This document shows, piece by piece, positions 5,121-8,704 of a stretch of DNA of 8,704 bases. Made by a program: the position numbers and the translations under genes. The stretch lies in NCBI GenBank assembly GCA_028875175.1, contig JAPPFO010000136.1, positions 2,866 to 11,569 of the forward strand, in the 5' to 3' direction. The notes below the pieces were generated by a model. The model saw only the letters and a list, made by a program, of their open reading frames with translations. It was not told the origin of the DNA and ran no database searches. This DNA comes from Chloroflexota bacterium. Lineage in GTDB: Bacteria; Chloroflexota; UBA11872. Each line of letters starts with the position of its first letter. The first letter of the stretch is position 1.

Positions 5121-6104
5121 ATGGTGCGCTGGGGAATCGTGGGCTTGGGAGACATTGCGGCCAGGGCCGTGGCGCCCGCCATCCAGGCCCACGAGGGCAG
5201 CGACCTCGTCGCAATCTGCCGCCGTAACCCGGAGTTGCTGGACCAGTACGCCCGGCAGTTCGAAGTCTCCAACGCCTACACCAGTTACGACGACATGCTG
5301 GAGGCGGGCGGGCTGGACGCCGTGTATGTGGCGACGCCGGTGAACTTGCACGGGCCACAGACGCTGGCGGCGCTCGAGCGCGGGCTGCACGTGCTGGTCG
5401 AAAAGCCCATGGCCATGGACGCGGCCGAGGCTGAACGAATGGTCGAGACGGCGGATGCCGCCGGGCTCAGGCTGGGCATTGCCTTCTACCACCGCTTCTA
5501 CCCGATTAACGTGCGGGTGCGAGAGGTCGTGGAGTCCGGCGAATTGGGCGAGTTGATCGCCCTTCACGCCAATACCTCGGGGCCGTTCACGATGACACCC
5601 GACGACCCAAAGTACTGGCGCGTGGACCATGCCCAGAGCGGCGGCGGTCCGCTGATGGATCTGGGCAGCCACCGGTTGGACATTTTCTACAGCCTGGCCG
5701 GAAAGGCCGCCCGCGTGGCCGCCTTCAGCGATCAGCGCGTGATCCCCGGTGACGTGGAAGACACGACCTCGGTGATTGTCCAGTACGAGTCCGGCGTCCA
5801 GGCCACCATTTCGGCGCTCTGGTCGATCAACCCGGCGCGGGGCGACTACGAGGTCTGGTGCACGGACGGCCACATCAACGTGCCCTTTGCGCGCGGCGAG
5901 GAATTCACCATCGAGCGCCCCGACCGCTCGGAGACGTTCACGCTCCCCGAGCACGAACTGCACGACCTGCCGCTGATCGCCGACTTTGTGCAGGGCGTCA
6001 ACGGCGGCACGCCGGTCCTAACCGGCGAAGGCGGCCTGGAAGTCCAGCGAGTCATTGATGCGGCGTACACCTCGGCCGCGGAAAGCCGGGTCGTCGCGCT
6101 CTAG
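5121..6104 (+). CDS. Gfo/Idh/MocA-family NAD(P)-dependent oxidoreductase
   Basis: The gene encodes 327 residues, a normal length for this family of cytosolic sugar, inositol or dihydrodiol-type dehydrogenases. The N-terminal Rossmann loop is WGIVGLGDIAARAVAP (residues 4-19). DAVYVATPVNLHGPQ and the family signature E94-K95-P96 (VLVEKPMAMD) follow. The C-terminal alpha/beta domain has GGGPLMDLGSHRLDIF with D180 and H184, the catalytic-type Asp/His pair. ATG 5121 is chosen because the Rossmann strand begins three residues later and GCGAGGG lies about eight bases upstream; the 20 codons back to ATG 5061 look non-coding. The substrate cannot be read from sequence. It stands alone, divergent from the membrane protein to its left and convergent with the methyltransferase to its right, 33 bases away. 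It ends at TAG. Confidence 0.93.
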   Translation: MVRWGIVGLGDIAARAVAPAIQAHEGSDLVAICRRNPELLDQYARQFEVSNAYTSYDDMLEAGGLDAVYVATPVNLHGPQTLAALERGLHVLVEKPMAMDAAEAERMVETADAAGLRLGIAFYHRFYPINVRVREVVESGELGELIALHANTSGPFTMTPDDPKYWRVDHAQSGGGPLMDLGSHRLDIFYSLAGKAARVAAFSDQRVIPGDVEDTTSVIVQYESGVQATISALWSINPARGDYEVWCTDGHINVPFARGEEFTIERPDRSETFTLPEHELHDLPLIADFVQGVNGGTPVLTGEGGLEVQRVIDAAYTSAAESRVVAL

Positions 6105-6137
6105 CCCAAGCCCAGGAAGGTCGGCGCGGAGGATTTC

Positions 6138-6872
6138 TCAGTTCTTTGGCGCGCGGGCGAAGGCGTAGAAGCCGGAGGCGAGGTCTTCGGCGGCGGGGCG
6201 GTCGGCCACGTAGCGGTCCAGGAATTTCACGGGCGTGGTGAGCCAGGCGGCCACGAACTCGGCGGCGCGTTCGCGCAAGCGGTGGCGGGAAAACCCGCTG
6301 AGCATGCCCTTCACATAGCCGCGCAGCACCCAGCTCAAGGCTGAACTGGGCCCCACGCACACGCCAACCTCCACATCAGTGAAGTCGCGCAGCAGCTCGG
6401 CCACGCCGCTGCTGGTGTAGCGCTGGTAGTCGTGCGGCGAGGCGTGATAGCCCTGCATGAATGGCACTTCGATGTAGACCATGGCGCCCGGTGCACAGAC
6501 CCGCGCGACCTCGGCAATGGCCTTGCCCGGGCGGCGCACGTGTTCCAGCACCGCCGTGGACAGAGCCCCGCCGAATGCGTTGGAGGCGAAGGGTAAGCGC
6601 GCTGCATCGGCCAGCACGTGCACGCCCGGATGCCGTTCGACATCGATGTTGACGATGGCCTGGCGCACGAACCCGTCCAGCGTGCCGGGCGGGAACTGCC
6701 GGCCGCCGCCGCCGACATTCAGCACGCGGGCGCCGTCTTGACGGGCGGGAGCGGAGAGGGCGCTGCTGAAGCGCTGGAGATTGCGGTGGGACGCGTGGTT
6801 ATACGTAGGACTGGGCACGCGGTAGGCGCGTCGAGCAAGACCCATCAGCCGGGCGCGCATTCGACCGGTCAT
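6138..6872 (-). CDS. class I SAM-dependent methyltransferase (Methyltransf_11 type)
   Basis: The protein has 244 residues. Motif I is VLNVGGGGRQF (about 50-60), the SAM-ribose acidic residue is D77 in IVNIDVER, then DAARLPF (89-95), TAVLEHV (107-112) and the post-motif strand MVYIEVPF. The PHDYQRYTSSGVAELL segment (146-161) is typical of Methyltransf_11 proteins often found among polysaccharide or lipid modification genes. That comparison is from general knowledge; the acceptor here is unknown. The first 30 residues are basic (MTGRMRARLMGLARRAYR). There is no signal peptide, so it is probably cytosolic, perhaps membrane-associated through the C-terminal region. Its ATG overlaps the stop of the HAD gene by four bases (ATGA, 6872-6869), so the two are almost certainly co-transcribed and translationally coupled. 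It ends at TGA. Confidence 0.9.
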   Translation of the reverse strand: MTGRMRARLMGLARRAYRVPSPTYNHASHRNLQRFSSALSAPARQDGARVLNVGGGGRQFPPGTLDGFVRQAIVNIDVERHPGVHVLADAARLPFASNAFGGALSTAVLEHVRRPGKAIAEVARVCAPGAMVYIEVPFMQGYHASPHDYQRYTSSGVAELLRDFTDVEVGVCVGPSSALSWVLRGYVKGMLSGFSRHRLRERAAEFVAAWLTTPVKFLDRYVADRPAAEDLASGFYAFARAPKN

Positions 6873-7618
6873 GCGGCGCGTTCCCGCTGGTCGAGCTCAG
6901 CAATCGCCGGGATCAGGTCGCCCAGGTCATCAATAGCGGCCGCGGCCGACTCGTCGCCCGGTCGCAGGTCGGCCGAACGCAACCAGATGGCCCGAATCCC
7001 CAGGCGCTGAGCGGCGCGCACATCGATTTCCCAGTCGTCACCGACCATCACCAGCGACTGAGCCGGCAGTCGCAGGCGCTGCGCCGCCGCCCGGTAGGGC
7101 GCGGGATGCGGCTTGAGCCAGCCGAGTTCCGTGCTGAACACCACCGCGTCCAGGTGTGGGGCCAGCCCCAGCGTCCGCAGGCGCTCAAGCAGCAGGTCTT
7201 CCCCGTAGAGCACGTTGGCGATAGCGGCAAGGCGGAGACCGGCTTCGCGCAGCAGTTGCAGCACGCGGACGGCCTGCGGCCGCGGCTGCATGGCCTCGTA
7301 CCACGGCTCGAAATAGGCCGGCAGCAGTACCTCAACGGCCTCGTCGGACGGCTCCCAGTCCATGGCATCGAGCACCTGGGCCAGGATGCGGTGCGCGTTG
7401 GGCAGGGCGCACTCGTGCTGGTACGCCTCCACCAGCGACTCTTGCAGCGCCTCGCCAAACGACTCGGCCAACTGCTCGTCGGTGAGTGTCGTTTTCAGGA
7501 ATGGTCGGACTAGCGGCGCAATAGCAGCAGCGCCGCGCCGGTTGCTTGGCGACCCGACCAACGGCTCCTGGGTGAGGAGCGTGTCGCCGATGTCAAAGAT
7601 CACACCACGAATTGGCAT
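6869..7618 (-). CDS. HAD-superfamily hydrolase with atypical motifs I and II
   Basis: The protein has 249 residues with the order of a HAD phosphatase with a C1-type helical cap. Motif I is VIFDIGDTLL with nucleophile D9. The helical cap covers about residues 15-110. Motif II lies in LRLAAIANVLYG (A134), motif III is LGWLKPHPAPY (K169), and motif IV is VMVGDDWEIDVRAA (D194, D195, D199). Two positions differ from the classical enzymes. The Asp two residues after the nucleophile is G11, with D12 one further on, and the motif II Ser/Thr is A134. The FDIGDTL form occurs in many uncharacterised HAD proteins, so it is not evidence of decay, but general acid/base catalysis may be altered. It is first in a two-gene unit with the methyltransferase. 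There is no Shine-Dalgarno sequence; a -10-like TACACT lies eight bases before the ATG, suggesting a leaderless message. Confidence 0.9.
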   Translation of the reverse strand: MPIRGVIFDIGDTLLTQEPLVGSPSNRRGAAAIAPLVRPFLKTTLTDEQLAESFGEALQESLVEAYQHECALPNAHRILAQVLDAMDWEPSDEAVEVLLPAYFEPWYEAMQPRPQAVRVLQLLREAGLRLAAIANVLYGEDLLLERLRTLGLAPHLDAVVFSTELGWLKPHPAPYRAAAQRLRLPAQSLVMVGDDWEIDVRAAQRLGIRAIWLRSADLRPGDESAAAAIDDLGDLIPAIAELDQRERAA

Positions 7619-7626
7619 CGTGGCCG

Positions 7627-7632
7627 AGTGTA
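7627..7632 (-). promoter_or_regulatory. candidate -10 box for leaderless HAD/methyltransferase transcript
   Basis: On the minus strand TACACT lies eight bases before the ATG of the HAD gene, placing the transcription start at or beside the A of the start codon. The absence of a ribosome-binding site agrees with leaderless translation. No -35 element is evident. Confidence 0.3.
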
Positions 7633-7750
7633 CGCGCGGCGCGACTTCGCGTTCGCCGGGCGTCAGGTCCGCGCTGGTGAGATACTTCCCCCAAGGGATT
7701 CCATGGTCAGCGCCGTCGGGCGGTGTTGTCCGCAGATAGACGGAGGCGGC

Positions 7751-8365
7751 GTGAGGGACCCGACCGAAGGCGACCGCGAGCCGCCACCCAGATCGCCCGA
7801 CGAACCACCAGCAGGGCGCGACTGGCCCGAACCAGCGGATTCCGATGAGCGGCCGCCGGCGACCGGAGGGTTGGGAGGCTTCGCCTCAGACTCCGGATTG
7901 GTCTACCGGCGAGTCGGCGCGTACGTCATTGACTCGCTGCTCGTCGCGCTCACAACCACGGTCGTGGGCGTAGCCTCGGGCGTCATCAGCATGGACTTCG
8001 AAGCGCCGGCGATTGATCCATCGCTGGCGCTCTGGATGCTGATCTTCGAGGTGCTCTATCGCTGGTCCATGCAGTCGGCGTTTGGCGCGACGCTGGGCAA
8101 GCTGGCGCTGGGTCTGCGTCTCGTCGCGGCTGACGGCAGCCCGGCGGGCCCGCTGCAAATCCTGGTTCGCGAGATCGCCCTGGGCGTGATGCTTGGGGTC
8201 GCCCAGGCCACCGGCTGGGCCATCCTGCCCGCCCTCGTGCAGGTGCTGCTGGTGTATGTCGTCATCCATAGGCCGGACCGTCGCAGCCTGCACGACCTGA
8301 CGGTGCAGACGCGCGTGATCCGGGTAAAGCCGAGCGACTCCGACACGCCGATGCGGCCGGTGTAG
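7751..8365 (+). CDS. RDD-family membrane protein
   Basis: The gene encodes 204 residues from GTG 7751. The first 45 or so are hydrophilic, rich in Pro, Asp and Glu, and probably a disordered cytoplasmic tail. The RDD domain follows: R54 and D61 in VYRRVGAYVIDSLLV, helix 1 (about 57-80), helix 2 (91-104), the family segment FGATLGKLALGLRLV (111-125), a helix at 141-160, a helix at 161-173, then RRSLHDLTVQTRVI with R178 and D182. RDD proteins are small membrane proteins; some have been linked to ion transport, but most have no known role. GTG 7751 is favoured by GGAGG at 7742-7746. ATG 7703, with AAGGGA upstream, would add 16 residues. Its 5' end faces the divergent HAD gene, so the short region 7619-7750 should hold promoters for both. 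It ends at TAG, 17 bases from the converging gene. Confidence 0.88.
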   Translation: MRDPTEGDREPPPRSPDEPPAGRDWPEPADSDERPPATGGLGGFASDSGLVYRRVGAYVIDSLLVALTTTVVGVASGVISMDFEAPAIDPSLALWMLIFEVLYRWSMQSAFGATLGKLALGLRLVAADGSPAGPLQILVREIALGVMLGVAQATGWAILPALVQVLLVYVVIHRPDRRSLHDLTVQTRVIRVKPSDSDTPMRPV

Positions 8366-8382
8366 CGAATGGACGCGTAGGT

Positions 8383-8704
8383 CTAGACGCCGGCGTCCTT
8401 CAGGCCGATGCCGGTCGCCGCGATCAGCACCCGGTCATTGGATCCGATGACACCGGACGTGCGAAGTTGCGACGCGGCGGCAAAGCCGACGGCTGAGGTG
8501 TACTCCAGGTCCAGGCCCTCAAGTCGGGATAGTTCGGCGCGCGTGCGGCGAGCCGTACCATCGTCGATCTGAACGGCGCTGCCGCCCGAGGCCCTAATGG
8601 CCGCCAGCACCTCGACGCCGCGGGCCGGCCGGCCCCCCGCCCCCCCCCCCCCCACCGGGGGGTGGGGGGGGGGGGCCAACCCCGCCACGGCACCCGCGGC
8701 GGCC
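8383..8704 (-). CDS. thrC: threonine synthase-like PLP enzyme, C-terminal part (runs off the window)
   Basis: This is the C-terminal piece of a fold-type II PLP enzyme on the minus strand. GVEVLAAIRASGGSAVQIDD, then LSRLEGLDLEYTSAVGFAAASQL and the ending GVIGSNDRVLIAATGIGLKDAGV match the C-terminal layout of threonine synthase (consensus: air-x-sgG, EG-x-x-x-E-x-x-SA, VVvlTG-x-GLKD). That enzyme converts O-phosphohomoserine to threonine. A related PLP lyase cannot be excluded because the Lys and phosphate-binding motifs are outside the window. One change is visible: the usual E-P-[AT]-S-A is E-Y-T-S-A. The part upstream of about 8635 reads through a poly-C/poly-G palindrome as Pro/Gly runs and should not be trusted; the GTG at 8688 is not the true start. 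It ends at TAG 8385-8383. Confidence 0.65.
   Translation of the reverse strand, partial: AAAGAVAGLAPPPHPPVGGGGAGGRPARGVEVLAAIRASGGSAVQIDDGTARRTRAELSRLEGLDLEYTSAVGFAAASQLRTSGVIGSNDRVLIAATGIGLKDAGV
8640..8675. repeat. poly-C/poly-G perfect inverted repeat, probable sequencing or assembly artefact
   Basis: A run of 14 C (8640-8653), then ACC, G6, T and G12 (8664-8675). It folds as a perfect 15-pair hairpin: C12-A-CC at 8642-8656, loop GGGG, GG-T-G12 at 8661-8675. It interrupts a conserved PLP-enzyme frame with Pro/Gly runs close to the window end, as expected of an error-prone low-complexity end rather than biology. Confidence 0.75.

Noticed and set aside
5043..5963. 306-codon minus-strand frame inside the Gfo/Idh/MocA gene
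   Set aside because: The plus strand carries the Rossmann, EKP and GGG-x-x-x-D-x-x-x-H motifs. The antisense frame is His- and Val-rich shadow sequence.

Overview
The window is a high-GC bacterial segment with densely packed genes on both strands. The gene mix is ordinary central and accessory metabolism, and there is no phage, transposon or CRISPR material. Base composition and the style of several proteins (the thioredoxin-like lipoprotein with an AHW-x-PHC active site, the DUF1932 dehydrogenase, the multi-pass membrane protein) are compatible with an environmental Chloroflexota or a similar high-GC lineage. That assignment is inference; nothing in the window fixes the taxonomy.

Layout. 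From 3 to 839 (+) lies the 3' part of an NAD(P)-dependent beta-hydroxyacid dehydrogenase-like gene with a DUF1932 C-terminus. A roughly 250-base gap follows, holding one possible small ORF. Next come orotate phosphoribosyltransferase pyrE (1089-1664, +) and an unknown 118-residue protein overlapping its 3' end (1600-1956, +). This pair is visibly lower in GC than its neighbours. From 2056 to 2655 (+) there is a lipoprotein with a thioredoxin fold whose reading frame is interrupted by a single TGA exactly where the first Cys of the CxxC active site should be. It is followed by a small four-helix membrane protein (2752-3159, +). A large unknown membrane protein lies at 3291-4787 (-). A Gfo/Idh/MocA oxidoreductase is at 5121-6104 (+). 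A translationally coupled HAD hydrolase and SAM methyltransferase pair occupies 7618-6138 (-). An RDD-family membrane protein is at 7751-8365 (+). The C-terminal part of a threonine synthase-like PLP enzyme (8383-8704, -) runs off the window through a suspicious poly-C/poly-G palindrome.

The most interesting object is the gene at 2056-2655. Read with TGA as selenocysteine it gives one continuous 199-residue protein with lipobox, UPHC active site, cis-proline and the expected C-terminus. A strong stem-loop begins 8 bases after the TGA. Its apical loop starts 23 bases downstream of the TGA and carries a G, which fits the general layout of bacterial SECIS elements. Four other genes in the window use TGA as a normal stop, so a recoded genome is unlikely. 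The best reading is an extracytoplasmic, membrane-anchored selenoprotein oxidoreductase. The competing explanation is a single-base TGC-to-TGA error or mutation.

There is little evidence of pathway co-operation across the window. The clearest functional units are the HAD/methyltransferase pair (4-base ATGA overlap), pyrE with its overlapping partner, and possibly the selenoprotein with the adjacent small membrane protein.
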